The notes beneath the pieces are model-generated. The model worked only from the letters and a program-made list of their open reading frames with translations. It made no database searches and was not told where the DNA came from. Below are positions 1 to 12,121 of a DNA stretch of 64,000 nt, one piece after another (the stretch's first letter is position 1; every line of letters starts with the position of its first letter). The position numbers and the translations under genes are program-made. The stretch is from the NCBI GenBank assembly GCA_016946835.1, contig JACVTC010000182.1:167501-231500 (forward strand). The letters are read 5' to 3'. The stretch comes from Neocallimastix lanati (nom. inval.). Taxonomy: Eukaryota > Neocallimastigomycota > Neocallimastigomycetes > Neocallimastigales > Neocallimastigaceae.

Positions 1-2420
1 CCTTCATAGGCATCAAATAATGCGGTTTGACCACTTTTATTTTCTTTAGTTATATCGGCTCCATGGTCAATTAAATATTTGACTATAGCTTCATTTCCAT
101 CTTTACAGGCATAAAATAATACTGTTTTACCATCTTCATCTTCTTTATTTATATCCGCCCCATTCTTAATTAAATATGCTATGATCGCTTCATTTTCACT
201 AAAGCATGCATCAAATAATGCGGTTTGACCACATTTGTCTTCTTTAGTTATATCGGCTCCATGTTTAACTAAATATTTGACTATAGCTTCATTTCCATCT
301 TTACAGGCATAAAATAATACTGTTTTACCATCTTCATCTTCTTTATTTATATTCGCTCCATTCTTAATTAAATATGCTATGATCGCTTCATTTTCACTAA
401 AGCATGCATCAAATAATGCGGTTTGACCACTTTTATTTTCTTTAGTTATATCGGCTCCATGGTCAACTAAATATTTGACTATAGCTTCATTTCCACGGTT
501 ACATGCCTTAAATAACGCCGTTTCACCATTTTTGGTTTCTTTATTTATATCTACGCCAAGTTCAATTAAATATTTCATCATATCTTCATTTCTATAGGTA
601 CAGGCATTACATAAGGGGGTTGCATTAAAATTGTCTTCCTTATTAATATCTGCACCATGTTCAATGAAATATTTAACTATATTTTTTCTTCCATTTTTAC
701 ATGCTTCAAATAAAAGTGTTCTACCATATTCATCTTCTTTATTTATATCGGCTCCATGTTCAATTAAATATTTTACCATATTTTCATTTCCATCAATACA
801 TGTATAAAATAACGGCGTTTTACCATTTTTGTTTTCTATATTTATATCGGAACCATTCTCAATTAAACTTTCTATTACATCCTTTCTTCCATTTATACAT
901 GCATCAAAAAGGAGTGTTCTTCCATATTCGTATTGCTTAGTGACATCAGCACCAAGTTCAATTAATTTTATTACTATATTGTCATTTTTCATTTTGTATG
1001 AAACAAATAACGGTGTTTGTCCGTTTCTGTTTTCCTTATTGATACTGGCTCCATGTTCAATTAAATATTTTACTATAGTTTCATTATTACTACGACATGC
1101 ATAAAATAAGGGTATTTCACCATTTTTATCTTCTTTATTTATATCGGCTCCATGTTCAACTAAATATTTTACTATAGTTTCATTATTACTGCGACATGCA
1201 AAAAATAAGGGTGTTTCACCATTTTTATTTTCTTTATTTAAATCTACGTCATGTTCAATTAAATATTTTACTATATTTTCATTTCCACTTTCACAGGCAT
1301 AAAATACGGGCGTTTCACCATCGCTATTTTCTTTATTTAGATCTGTACCAAGTTCAACTAAATATTTTATTGTATTTTCATTTCCACCAAGACATGCATA
1401 ATAAATTGGTGTTTCACCATTTTTATTTTCTTTATTTAGATCTACGTCGTGTTCAATTAAATATTTTACTATATTCTCATTTCCACTTTCACATGCATAA
1501 AAGAACGGTATTTCATTATATTCACTTTCTTTATTTATATCTACACCAAGTTCAACTAAATATTTTACGATATTTTCATTTCCACCAAGACATGCATAAT
1601 AAAATGGAGTTTCACGATATTCATTTTCTTTATTTATATCTGTTCCAAGTTCAATTAAATATTTTACTATATTTTCATTTCCACTTTTACATGAATAAAA
1701 TAATGGAGTTTCACCATATTCATTTTCTTTATTTATATCTACACCAAGTTCAACTAAATATTTTACTATTTTTTCATTTCCAAATTTACAGGCATAAAAC
1801 AATGTGGTTTCACTATATTTACCTTCTTTATTTATATCTTCTCCATGTTCAATTAAATAATTTAAAATATTTTTATTATTATTTTTACAAGCGTATATTA
1901 AATACTTTATATTATTTTTTTTATCTTCTTCACTTATATTGTCATAATCATCTAATAAATCAAATTCACAATTTAAAATTCGATATTTTTCATTTGAAAT
2001 TTGTTTACTTAAATTGGCTGGTGATATTGATATTTTATTTTTATATTGAAAAAGTAACCATTTAATAAAATCATTATCATAAAAAATAAAATGGTTAAAA
2101 ATAATTTCTAACAATTCATTATTATTATTATCACCAGCTTTTATTAAACTTTTGATTAAAAAGGAGGATATATATAAATTATTGTTAAAATTTTCTATTA
2201 TAAATTTCAATCGTTCAGAAGTAAGCAATCTTTTATTATAAATTTCTAATACAATATCCTTTTTATTATTATTATTATTATATTTATTATATTTACTAAT
2301 TAAATTATTTATTTTATCAATATTTCGAGTGTCAATTGCTTCAACAAAGGAATCCAAATGAAATTCTTCTTTTATTTTTACTTTATTAATTGACTTTTTT
2401 AATTCACAAAAAAATTTCAT
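1..2420 (-). CDS. Large ankyrin-repeat protein, 5' part (C-terminus beyond left edge)
   Basis: The minus strand is open from ATG at 2418-2420 to the left edge: 806 codons without a stop, in one frame. Residues 1 to about 190 have no recognised domain (starts MKFFCELKKSINKVK; Asn/Lys-rich helical). After that come at least 19 complete ankyrin units of 33 residues with a twentieth cut by the edge. The unit pattern is NGETPLFYACKSGNENIVKYLIEHGADINKEN, seen as short blocks such as GETPLF, ACxxGNE, IVKYLIE and HGADINKE. Ankyrin repeats are protein-binding scaffolds; the partner cannot be told. The leftmost units form a 198-bp two-unit duplication (see repeat entry). Large ankyrin genes with this unit style are frequent in anaerobic gut fungi. 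The plus-strand ORFs at 701-2065 are shadows. The start is the first ATG after stop-rich AT sequence. Whether the gene continues with other domains is unknown. Confidence 0.9.
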   Translation of the reverse strand, partial: MKFFCELKKSINKVKIKEEFHLDSFVEAIDTRNIDKINNLISKYNKYNNNNNKKDIVLEIYNKRLLTSERLKFIIENFNNNLYISSFLIKSLIKAGDNNNNELLEIIFNHFIFYDNDFIKWLLFQYKNKISISPANLSKQISNEKYRILNCEFDLLDDYDNISEEDKKNNIKYLIYACKNNNKNILNYLIEHGEDINKEGKYSETTLFYACKFGNEKIVKYLVELGVDINKENEYGETPLFYSCKSGNENIVKYLIELGTDINKENEYRETPFYYACLGGNENIVKYLVELGVDINKESEYNEIPFFYACESGNENIVKYLIEHDVDLNKENKNGETPIYYACLGGNENTIKYLVELGTDLNKENSDGETPVFYACESGNENIVKYLIEHDVDLNKENKNGETPLFFACRSNNETIVKYLVEHGADINKEDKNGEIPLFYACRSNNETIVKYLIEHGASINKENRNGQTPLFVSYKMKNDNIVIKLIELGADVTKQYEYGRTLLFDACINGRKDVIESLIENGSDINIENKNGKTPLFYTCIDGNENMVKYLIEHGADINKEDEYGRTLLFEACKNGRKNIVKYFIEHGADINKEDNFNATPLCNACTYRNEDMMKYLIELGVDINKETKNGETALFKACNRGNEAIVKYLVDHGADITKENKSGQTALFDACFSENEAIIAYLIKNGANINKEDEDGKTVLFYACKDGNEAIVKYLVKHGADITKEDKCGQTALFDACFSENEAIIAYLIKNGADINKEDEDGKTVLFYACKDGNEAIVKYLIDHGADITKENKSGQTALFDAYE
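11..430. repeat. 198-bp higher-order duplication of ankyrin units
   Basis: The 24-base block beginning catcaaataatgcggtttga recurs at 11, 209 and 407, a period of 198 bp, i.e. two 33-residue ankyrin units copied as a pair. The pairs differ at only a few bases, whereas older units to the right differ strongly. This is recent in-frame expansion of the solenoid near the window edge. Confidence 0.85.
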
Positions 2421-4261
2421 TTTAAAAATTGAAATAATAACAAAAACTAATGAAGTAATTCTATTTTATTTAATTAAATTTTTTATTTTAAAAAATTATG
2501 AAATTTATTTTTTACTTTATAAAACTTAATTTAAACTTAATTTATAAAAATTTCTTTTTTTTTTTTTTTTTAATAAAAAAAAAAAAAAATTAAAAAACAA
2601 TATTTCGATGATAAAACAATGATATATAAATAATTCTTTTTGTATTTCGGAAAATGCGGCTTTTAAATATTTTGATAAATAAATTAATAAATAAATTAAT
2701 AAATAAATAATTTAAATAAGAATGTTAAATTAGGGTTAAAGTTTTTTTTTTTTTTCTTATTTTTTTTTATTTTTATTTTTATTATTCTTTTTATTTTTAT
2801 TTTAAAAAAAATTATATAAATAAAAAAAAATTAAAATATTCTTGAAATCAATAAAAAGTATTTAAGCAATTAGTGTATATGTAAAATCATTATTACCCAA
2901 ATTAATGTCATAAATGAATAAAAACAAAACCTAAAATCCTTAAAAATAATAGAATAAATTAAATGGACTTCTATTACCAGACAATATAGTTTAATCCAAC
3001 CTATCATTATTAATGAAAAATAATGAAATTAACAGTAAAGGTATTAATCTCAACTACTCTGAGAATTTTTAATAGAATTGTAGAACTAACTTAAGCATTT
3101 ATAATAATTGGAAAAAAAAAAAAAAATAGGGAGTGTTGCATTTCGTAACATTACCTTTCGGACCGTGGCTTTTAAGTTTTAATTTGGAATTTAACGCCCC
3201 ATATCTTTTTCTTTTTTGAATGATTGCAAATGAATAAATAAATAAAAATAGAAATAAAAATAGAAATAAATGAAAATGGGTTAATTTTTTTTTTTATTTT
3301 TATTTTTATTTTTTTTTTTTTTTTTTTTTTAATTTTAAACCTCAAAAAAAAAAAAAAAATTTCTCATAAATACATTATTTATAATAAATATATATTATTA
3401 TTTTAACAAAAAAAAAAAATATTAAAATATGTCTATATAATTAGATATTATTATATATTTCATTATTTTAAAAATTGAATATTATTAAATATTATTTTAT
3501 TATTTTAACAAAAAATATTAAAATATATCTTAAATACTAAAATATAAATGTTATTTTATTATTATAAATGTTATTATATATTTTATTATATATTTTTATA
3601 TTTTGTTTGTATTTTAGCAAACAATACTAAAGTATCTTTAAAATTAAATATTATTATATATTATTGTAATAAAAGATATTAAAGTTTTTTTTTTATTAAA
3701 TATTATTAAATATTTTTTCATTATTTTATTATTTATTAAAAATGGGGGTGGTGCGTTTCGGAATGTGGCTTTAAATATTTTTACATAAATTTTCATTTCG
3801 GAATGTGGCTTATATTATTTTTTTTATAAATTTTTATTTATGAATATAATATTTAAATATTAAAATAAAATGGCACATATAATTTCTTTGAAAAAATAAT
3901 TATTAAAAATATTTAAAATGTGATATATTTCAAAAAAAATAATGATTTACATTCGCCATATTCTGAAAATTTTTATTTATTTATTAATTTATTCATTTAA
4001 TTATTTAATAATAATATTTAATAATATTTCTTTTTATACTATTTTCTAATTATAAAGTTTGTTTATTATATGGAAATATAATAATTTACATTAATTTAAA
4101 ATACTGTAAAAATTATAATAAAATTCATGTTAATATATATGAATATGCTATATCATTTATTTATTATATAATTTATTTGTTGCTAAATTCAGTTTTTATA
4201 TTAATTTCATATCAATATCTTATTTATTTTATTTTATCATATTATATATTATTATTTCACT
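2421..4261. other. AT-rich intergenic region with dispersed motif copies
   Basis: No gene is visible. The sequence is A+T rich with poly(T)/poly(A) runs (2553-2590, 3286-3360). It is the presumed upstream region of the ankyrin gene. It holds four copies of a degenerate motif close to TTTCGGAATGTGGCTT at 2645-2665, 3156-3173, 3756-3772 and 3796-3812, the only G+C-richer islands here. Confidence 0.7.
3756..3812 (+). repeat. Two direct copies of dispersed motif TTTCGGAATGTGGCTT
   Basis: TTTCGGAATGTGGCTT occurs exactly at 3756-3771 and again at 3796-3811. Variants lie at 2645 (TTTCGGAAAATGCGGCTT) and 3156 (TTTCGGACCGTGGCTT), and in both orientations at 10.1-10.5 kb. Function unknown. Confidence 0.75.
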
Positions 4262-5268
4262 GCATATTTATTTTATTTTATTTTATTTTATTTTATTTCG
4301 ATTGATACTTGCAATTTATTATAATTCACATATTTATTTTATTTTATTAGTACTTGTATTTTTATTATAATTCAAATATTTATTTTGTTTTATTTTATTT
4401 TATTTTTATTAATACTTGTATTTTTATTATAATTCAAATAATTTTTTTATTTTATTTTATTTTATTTTATTTTATTTTATTTTTATTAATACTTTATTCC
4501 TTTATATTACTTCACTATTTTATTTATTTATTTTATTTTATTTTATTTTATTTTATTTTATTTTATTTTATTTTATTTTATTTTATTTTATTTTATTTTA
4601 TTTTATTTTATTTTATTTTATTTTATTTTATTTTATTTTATTTTATTTTATTTTATTTTATTTTATTTTATTTTATTTTATTTTATTTTATTTTATTTTA
4701 TTTTATTTTATTTTATTTTATTTTATTTTATTTTATTTTATTTTATTTTATTTTATTTTATTTTATTTTATTTTATTTTATTTTATTTTATTTTATTTTA
4801 TTTTATTTTATTTTATTTTATTTTATTTTATTTTATTTTTATTAATACTTTATTCTTTAATATTACTTCACTATTTATTTTATTTTATTTTATTTTTATT
4901 AATACTTTATTCTTTAATATTACTTCACTATTTTATTTTATTTTATTTTATTTTATTTTATTTTATTTTATTTTATTTTATTTTATTTTATTTTATTTTA
5001 TTTTATTTTATTTTATTTTCTTTTATTTTATTTTATTTTATTTTATTTTTATTAATACTTTATTCTTTAATATTACTTCACTATTTATTTTATTTTATTT
5101 TATTTTTATTAATACTTTATTCTTTAATATTACTTCACTATTTATTTTATTTTATTTCTTTTATTTTATTTTATTTTATTTTATTTTATTTTATTTTATT
5201 TCTTTTATTTTATTTTATTTTATTTTATTTTATTTTATTTTATTTTATTTTATTTTATTTTATTCAAT
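4262..5268. repeat. (TTTTA)n pentanucleotide microsatellite block
   Basis: Runs of TTTTA dominate. The longest uninterrupted tract is about 4519-4836 (over 60 units). Further tracts at 4930-5040 and 5160-5268 are separated by a recurring interruption reading ctttattctttaatattact, itself repeated at about 4848, 4902, 5058 and 5120. Long Phe/Ile/Leu/Tyr ORFs here are artefacts of the repeat. Confidence 0.95.
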
Positions 5269-6905
5269 CTGTACTTCATATTTATATTTCAACTATTTAT
5301 TTTATTTTATTCATTCTGTATTTCATATTTATATTTCAACTATTTATTTTATTTTATTCAATCTGTACTTTATATTTATATTTCAACTATTAATTTTATT
5401 TTATTCATCCTGTACTTTATATTTATATTTCAACTATTTATTTTATTTTATTCAATCTGTACTTCATATTTTTATTTCAACTATTTATTTTATTTTATTT
5501 TATTCAATCTGTACTTTATATTTATATTTCAACTATTAATTTTATTTTATTCATCCTGTACTTTATATTTATATTTCAACTATTTATTTTATTTTATTCA
5601 TTCTGTACTTCATATTTATATTTCAACTATTTATTTTATTTTATTCAATCTGTACTTTATATTTATATTTCAACTATTTATTTTATTTTATTCATTCTGT
5701 ACTTCATATTTATATTTCAACTATTTATTTTATTTTATTCAATCTGTACTTCATATTTATATTTCAACTATTTATTTTATTTTATTCATCCTGTACTTTA
5801 TATTTATATTTCAACTATTTATTTTATTTTATTCATTCTGTACTTCATATTTATATTTCAACTATTTATTTTATTTTATTCAATCTGTACTTCATATTTA
5901 TATTTCAACTATTTATTTTATTTTATTCATCCTGTACTTTATATTTATATTTCAACTATTTATTTTATTTTATTCATTCTGTACTTCATATTTATATTTC
6001 AACTATTTATTTTATTTTATTCAATCTGTACTTTATATTTATATTTCAACTATATATTTTATTTTATTTTATTCAATCTGTACTTCATATTTATATTTCA
6101 ACTATTTATTTTATTTTATTCATTCTGTATTTCATATTTATATTTCAACTATTTATTTTATTTTATTCATTCTGTACTTCATATTTATATTTCAACTATT
6201 TATTTTATTTTATTCAATCTGTACTTTATATTTATATTTCAACTATATATTTTATTTTATTTTATTCAATCTGTACTTCATATTTATATTTCAACTATTT
6301 ATTTTATTTTATTCATTCTGTATTTCATATTTATATTTCAACTATTTATTTTATTTTATTCAATCTGTACTTTATATTTATATTTCAACTATTAATTTTA
6401 TTTTATTCATCCTGTACTTTATATTTATATTTCAACTATTTATTTTATTTTATTCAATCTGTACTTTATATTTATATTTCAACTATATATTTTATTTTAT
6501 TTTATTCAATCTGTACTTAATATTTATATTCTACTATTTATTCTATTTTATTTTATTTTATTTTATTTTATTTTATTCAATCTGTACTTTATATTCATAT
6601 TTCAACTATTTATTTTATTTTATTTTATTCAATCTGTACTTTATATTTATATTTCAACTATTTATTTTATTTTATTCATTCTGTACTTCATATTTATATT
6701 TCAACTATTTATTTTATTTTATTCAATCTGTACTTTATATTTATATTTCAACTATATATTTTATTTTATTTTATTCAATCTGTACTTCATATTTATATTT
6801 CAACTATTTATTTTATTTTATTCATTCTGTATTTCATATTTATATTTCAACTATTTATTTTATTTTATTCAATTTGTACTTTATATTTATATTTCAACTA
6901 TTTAT
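5269..6905. repeat. 47-bp minisatellite, about 35 tandem units
   Basis: A unit containing CAATCTGTACTTCATA, then a short TTTATATTTCAACTA part and (TTTTA)2-4, repeats at a 47-bp period (for example the T-C-A of the unit core at 5311 and 5358), with some units longer by one or two TTTTA. Variants alternate CAATCTG, CATTCTG and CATCCTG, which suggests higher-order copying. The array grows directly out of the (TTTTA)n block. Confidence 0.9.
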
Positions 6906-7778
6906 TTTATTTTATTTTATTTTATATACTTATACTTCTATATTATTACATTCTATATTTTTTTCATTTTATTTTTAAATATTCTTTTTAAAATTCTTAT
7001 TTCCTTTTTAATATTTTTTTATCTAATATTTTAAATAAATTTTATATAATACGAAAATCTTTTTTACTCAGGAGCATTATATTTAACTTGATAAGGAAAG
7101 ATTATTTGAAAATTTAATTATAAATATTAAATTAAAACTTTTTTTAGTAATAGTAATAATAACAGTAACATTTTTAAACATAAATTTCTATTAAATAATA
7201 AATAAATTATTTTAGATATTTATATTATACAAATCTAATAAACTAACAAAAAGAGCATTACTATTTTTACAAATAGTAAAGTTTTTTTAGAAAGCCTGAT
7301 AGAAATAATTTAAAATATTAATTATTTTCTTTTATAAGTATTATAATACTTAAATATCATTATATATATTTAAAATGTATATTTGAATATTTATTAAAAA
7401 TATGAAATATACATTAAATATATTTTTAAAAAATATATTAATTTAATAATTGGTTTATTTTATAAAAATTATTTATTTATTTATTAATTTTCTACAATAT
7501 AAAATAAAAATAATGCGAAATGCAATACATTCATATTTTTAATATTTTATAATACTAATATATAATAATAAAGACATCTTTTAATTTTATTTAATAATAT
7601 TTAATTAAGTAAAAAATATTTAAAATAAATTTATAAAAAAAATTTTTTTTTAATATTTTTAAGCTAACCCTATCAATAAATATTAAATTAATTTCAATGT
7701 TGAATTTCTTATTAAATAAAAAAATTTAATTTTCAATTAATCGTAATTATGATTTTGAAAGGATTTTAATAATTATTT
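6906..7778. other. AT-rich spacer, nothing recognised
   Basis: No gene, RNA or ordered repeat is visible between the minisatellite and the 3' end of the FLYWCH/MULE gene. Very A+T rich. Confidence 0.6.
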
Positions 7779-9230
7779 CTATTTTGTTTTATTAAAATTA
7801 ATGATTTCATTATTCAATCTAATTAAACAATTAAACCAATTTTCGATGATATCATTTTTACTACATCCAATATTTTTTAATTCGGCTTCCATATTTTTAT
7901 AATATTCAACAAAAATATTAATGTCATCGACCCTTTCTGATATTCTGCTCTTTTTTCTCCAAATTCCTTTAATTCTCATATGATAATCATAGTAAGATTT
8001 GGATTATTCAAATTGTATTGTATATATTAATTTATAAAATGAAGGCTTTTTTACAAATAAATTTTTTAAATAACTGTTATAAGATTCTGAAGCATTATTT
8101 GTTATGTGGTCTATATTATTGTAATAATTCCAATATTTTATATTATAGATATTTAGAAATGTTTTCTCAAAATAATCTAAAAAATTCAAAAATTGGGAAC
8201 AGGTAGATTTATATCTCATGCATGTATTTTTAATTTTATTAAAAATATCAGGTATGTATTCAATATTAATAAAACATAAATTAGAAATCGCTTTATAATA
8301 AGTATTTAAAATATTATGATCTTTCACTTCCTTGTAACATAATTTATTTTTTTTTGTCATTAATAATCTTTTATAATGCCAAAAACAATATTTAATATTT
8401 ATATTGGGAAAAATATTTTCCACCGCATTAGATATTCCTTTTTCAAAATCACAATGAAAAATTTTTTCTGAGAAATTAATATTTGCATTATATTTAATTA
8501 TATATTTTTTTATTTCATTAAATAATATTTCGTAAGCTGTTTGTTCTTTGTTTTTTAATATTGACATGGAAGTAGTGTAAAAACAATTTAATTCTGTAAC
8601 ATAAGTTCTGGTAATGAATACTTGATAACTATTAGTTGGAGCTATTAAAAATGTACCATCAGCAAATATATGTTTATTCTCCATAAATAATTTTGCTTGG
8701 AATGGTGATTGAAAAATTATTATATTAGAATATTTGAATATCATAAAGTATTCACCTCTTATTGTTTTATAATATTCAGATACATTAGGAACTTCATCAA
8801 ATGTTTTTACATTAGGAAATAATTGTTTGTTTTTATATCTTGTTATTTGGGATTTAATTGTTTTATATTCAGGGCATATATATCCTATTTCTTGAGAAAT
8901 TTTATCAAATATGCGTTTTGATTTTATATCAGAAGGAATCAAACTTTTTTTTATTTCATCTTTAATTTTATGTTTTATTAATGATTTGGATGCATTAATT
9001 TCATTACCAGGATGATTATGTGAAGAATCATAATTTAAAACCTCTTTATTATCATTTAAAATAATAAAAGACTTACATTTATTTAATGTTTTATATTCTG
9101 TACATCTATATATTTTTGTATTATCTTTTTTTAATTTTGAAAAATTATATTTAAATTTTCGATCTATAATTATTTGCTCTTTTCCTCGATTTGTTTCACT
9201 TATATCAATTTTTAGATTTCCCTCCATCAA
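7779..9230 (-). pseudogene. FLYWCH zinc finger / MULE transposase-domain gene with one in-frame stop
   Basis: The first 408 codons (9230 to 8004) carry an N-terminal FLYWCH-like finger (C43, C52, H71, H73, in a YRC...HNH pattern) and a MULE-type DDE domain: D191 in IFADGTF, D261 in HCDFEKG, the CxxH of KYCFWHYKR at about 282-285, and E382 in NNASESYNSYLKN. All three catalytic acids are present. A TAA at 8004-8006 interrupts; the same frame then continues without a shift through YYDYHMRIKGIWRKK to a second stop at 7779. The part after the first TAA (about 75 codons) looks like the normal C-terminus. This family is common in anaerobic gut fungi and derives from Mutator-like DNA transposons. No terminal inverted repeats were found, so it may be a gene remnant. 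Alternatives: a slightly truncated working protein, stop readthrough or a sequencing error. Confidence 0.8.
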
Positions 9231-9239
9231 AATTTTTAA

Positions 9240-9860
9240 TATAAATATTAATAAATATGAAAATATTTATTTTTTATTTTTTATTTAATATGTATTTTCA
9301 ATTTTTTTTAAAAATTACAATTATAAATATAAAAATATTTTATTTTATTTCAAGAAAATTATTAAAAAAATATTTATCTTTTTTTTTTTATTTTATTTTT
9401 TCATTATAAAATAAAATATTTATTTAATTATTATTTATTTATATAATAAAAAATTACAGTTATAAATATAAATAAATATGAAAATATTTTATTTTATTTC
9501 AAGAAAATTACTAATAAAATATTTTATTTCAAGAAAATTACTAAAAAAATATTTATCTTTTCTTTTTTTTATTTTATTTTTTCATTATAAAATAAAATAT
9601 TTATTTAATTATTATTTATTTATATAATAAAAAATTACAGTTATAAATATAAATAAATATGAAAATATTTTATTTTATTTCAAGAAAATTACTAATAAAA
9701 TATTTTATTTCAAGAAAATTACTAAAAAAATATTTATCTTTTCTTTTTTTTATTTTATTTTTTTATTATAAAAAAAAATATTTATTTAATTATTATTTAT
9801 TTATTTATTTATTTATATAATAAAAAATTACAGTAATAAATATAAATAAAAATGAAAATA
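9240..9860. repeat. Tandem repeat of about 181 bp, three copies
   Basis: A block with ATTACAGTTATAAATATAAA, TTTCAAGAAAATTACTAA and a TATTTATCTTTTC part recurs at a period near 181 bp (the ATTACAG element at about 9453 and 9634, degraded at 9826). It lies directly upstream of the FLYWCH/MULE gene and may include its promoter. 9861-10020 decays into (T)n-A runs. Confidence 0.75.
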
Positions 9861-10084
9861 TTTTATTTTATTTTTTTTGTATTTTATTTTTTTAATCTTT
9901 TTTATTTTTTTTATTTTTTTTTTATTTTTAATTTTTTTTATTTTTTTATTTTTTTTATTTTTTTATTTTTTTATTTTTTTTATTTTTTTATTTTTTTATA
10001 TTTTTATTTTTTATTATCAAATATATATTAAATTATGAAATTATTATAAAATAAAATATTTATTTAATTATTATTTAATTATTT

Positions 10085-10480
10085 ATTTATATAAAAAATT
10101 TTATATATAATACGCCATCTCAAAAAGCATGTGGCTTATATCTATTCACGTGCGGTTCCGAAACGCGCTCTCCCCATTAAAAATTATTTAAGTCACACTT
10201 ACATCAACGGTTTTTTAAATTACGCCGCATTTCATTTAAAGCCACGTTCCAAGATGCAACATTCCGAAATGTAACGTCAAGAAATGAACCACATTCGAAA
10301 AAACAACCTGGGGGATCGTGAATTTCGTGGGTTTCTTAATGTGGCTTATAATTATTTTAAAATAAAGCCATACATTTTAAGATATATAACCATAAATAAA
10401 TAAATATATAATAATTAATTATTAATTACAAGCCATATACGAAAACACGCCACATTGCGAAACGCACTAGATTCCATGTT
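10085..10480. repeat. Cluster of dispersed GTGGCTT/AAGCCAC motifs in both orientations
   Basis: This is the only G+C-richer stretch for kilobases. It contains motif relatives in both orientations: GCATGTGGCTTATA (about 10123), AAGCCACGTTCC (10231), ACATTCCGAAATGTAACG (10259), ACCACATTCGAAAA (10289), AATGTGGCTTATAA (10338), AAGCCATA (10429) and CGCCACATTGCGAAACGCAC (about 10447). The inverted copies could fold into hairpins. No ORF. Probably a non-autonomous repeat family rather than a gene. Confidence 0.65.
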
Positions 10481-10776
10481 ATGAATCTAGTGCAGCCTTT
10501 ATATACTCACTATTCTTAATGACTTCTCACGCTATGAATAGGTTCTTTTTTCTTATCAATAAGTTTCATACATGGTTCATCCAATTGCATTAAAATATTA
10601 TTTTTATTTAATTTTTTTTTATTGCTTTATTTGCTAATTTTGTTTTAATGTTTAAAAAAATATTAAAAATTAACTATTTAAAATATATAAAAAAAAATTT
10701 TTTTGAATATTTAATTAATATATTTTACAAATTTCTATTTATTTATTTATTTATTTATTTATTTCTTTCTTTCTTA

Positions 10777-10822
<46 letters not shown>

Positions 10823-11241
10823 TTTAAATTTATGAAATCACATTTTAAAAAGTCTTTTTAATAAATTTACACAATGATAAATAAAATAATAATATGTCAA
10901 AATATTATAAAAAATTTATTTTTTATAATTTTAATTATTTATTTTATTTTATTTTATTTTTTATTGAAAAAATGGCTTTATATCTCTTTTTTATATATTG
11001 TTATTTACATTTTATTTTAAATTTTACTTTAAAATGAATTTTTAATTATTATGCATATATTATACCATATATATATATATATATATATATTTCATAAAGA
11101 AATTATTTTTTTCATTAAATATTTTATATTATTATGATTTTATTACTTTTCTCTTATTATTATCTTCTTTTCATTTCTTTTTTTGGCACAATCTGATTTC
11201 TTAGAAAACAACTAAACTTTATTTTTGAATATTTCGTTTTA
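10481..11241. other. AT-rich spacer before the small-protein array
   Basis: No gene seen. Contains (TTTA)n at 10736-10765, poly(A) at about 10782-10820 and (TA)n at about 11070-11092. 11095-11241 matches the conserved 3' flank of the array genes. Confidence 0.6.
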
Positions 11242-11493
11242 TCAGTGAGTTCTTTCATTTTTATCTTTTCTCATAATTATTTTGTTATGAAATCTATATA
11301 TTATTTCATCTTTTTCTTCGCTATTATCATCAATTTTCATATTCTCAACTATATCTTTTATGATTAATTTTAGTCCAGCTCTGTTAATATCAATTTTTGA
11401 AACTGAATCTTCTTCAGAACGCTTTGGAGTTGGGTGAGCACCAACAAAGAGAACTAAGCATACAGCAAATACAATAATAGTACAAATTTTCAT
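11242..11493 (-). CDS. Small secreted protein, repeat-less subfamily, copy 1
   Basis: Codes for 83 residues. Residues 1-19 form a signal peptide (MKICTIIVFAVCLVLFVGA) with likely cleavage before HPTPKRSEED. A Lys-Arg pair (residues 24-25) follows, then an acidic helical segment (EDSVSKIDIN ... IIKDIVENMKIDDNSEEKDE) and a basic tail (IIMRKDKNERTH). It aligns with the array proteins through the signal peptide, the HPTP start and the VSK...PEN/VEN...EEKDE core, but lacks the 8-residue C-terminal repeats. It is the leftmost copy of the array. Closest relative is the copy at 13803-14084, whose tail extends further; a small indel near the 3' end accounts for the difference. Upstream bases differ from the promoter block shared by the repeat-bearing copies. 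Function not known. Confidence 0.75.
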   Translation of the reverse strand: MKICTIIVFAVCLVLFVGAHPTPKRSEEDSVSKIDINRAGLKLIIKDIVENMKIDDNSEEKDEIIYRFHNKIIMRKDKNERTH

Positions 11494-12083
11494 TTTGAAA
11501 AATAATATAATAAATTTTTATAGTTGCTAGATCTTTGTTTATTAAAAAAAAAAAATTAAATATATATTTTTAATGATATTAAAAATTTAAAACATTCACA
11601 TTCTTTTTTTTTTTTTTTTATTTTTTTTATTTTTTTTTTTCTTTTGAATAAAAATTTGGATTACCAAAAAAAATCATAATTATAATATAATAAAATTATT
11701 ATTAATGTAGTTATAATTATTATTATTTGAATTAAGTTTTTTCATTAATTAATTATTCCCTTAAAATTATCCAGTAATTCAATATTTATTGAATTATTGA
11801 TAATCTTAAATTAAAAAGATAATAATTATAATTAATTATATATTAAAGTTACATATGATACATTAAATGTTTCATATGAACTTTAAATATTAATTAATAA
11901 TAATAACCGAAAAAAAAAATTTTTTTTTTATAGTATTTAAAATTTAATTAACAATTATTACTTAATAGTTTTAATAGTAATTAAAAATTTTGATTCTAAA
12001 GACAAAAATAAACTTCACAGCATTTATACATGATTTAACCCAATTAAAAAAACCATCACAAAAGAAATAATTATATAAAACTA

Positions 12084-12121
<38 letters not shown>

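Noticed and set aside
701-2065. Plus-strand ORFs over the ankyrin gene
   Set aside because: They are antisense shadows of the regular 99-bp ankyrin units; the minus frame has the true repeat pattern and an 806-codon opening.
4354-5393. Long Phe/Ile/Leu/Tyr ORFs
   Set aside because: Translation of (TTTTA)n; no stop arises because of the repeat period.
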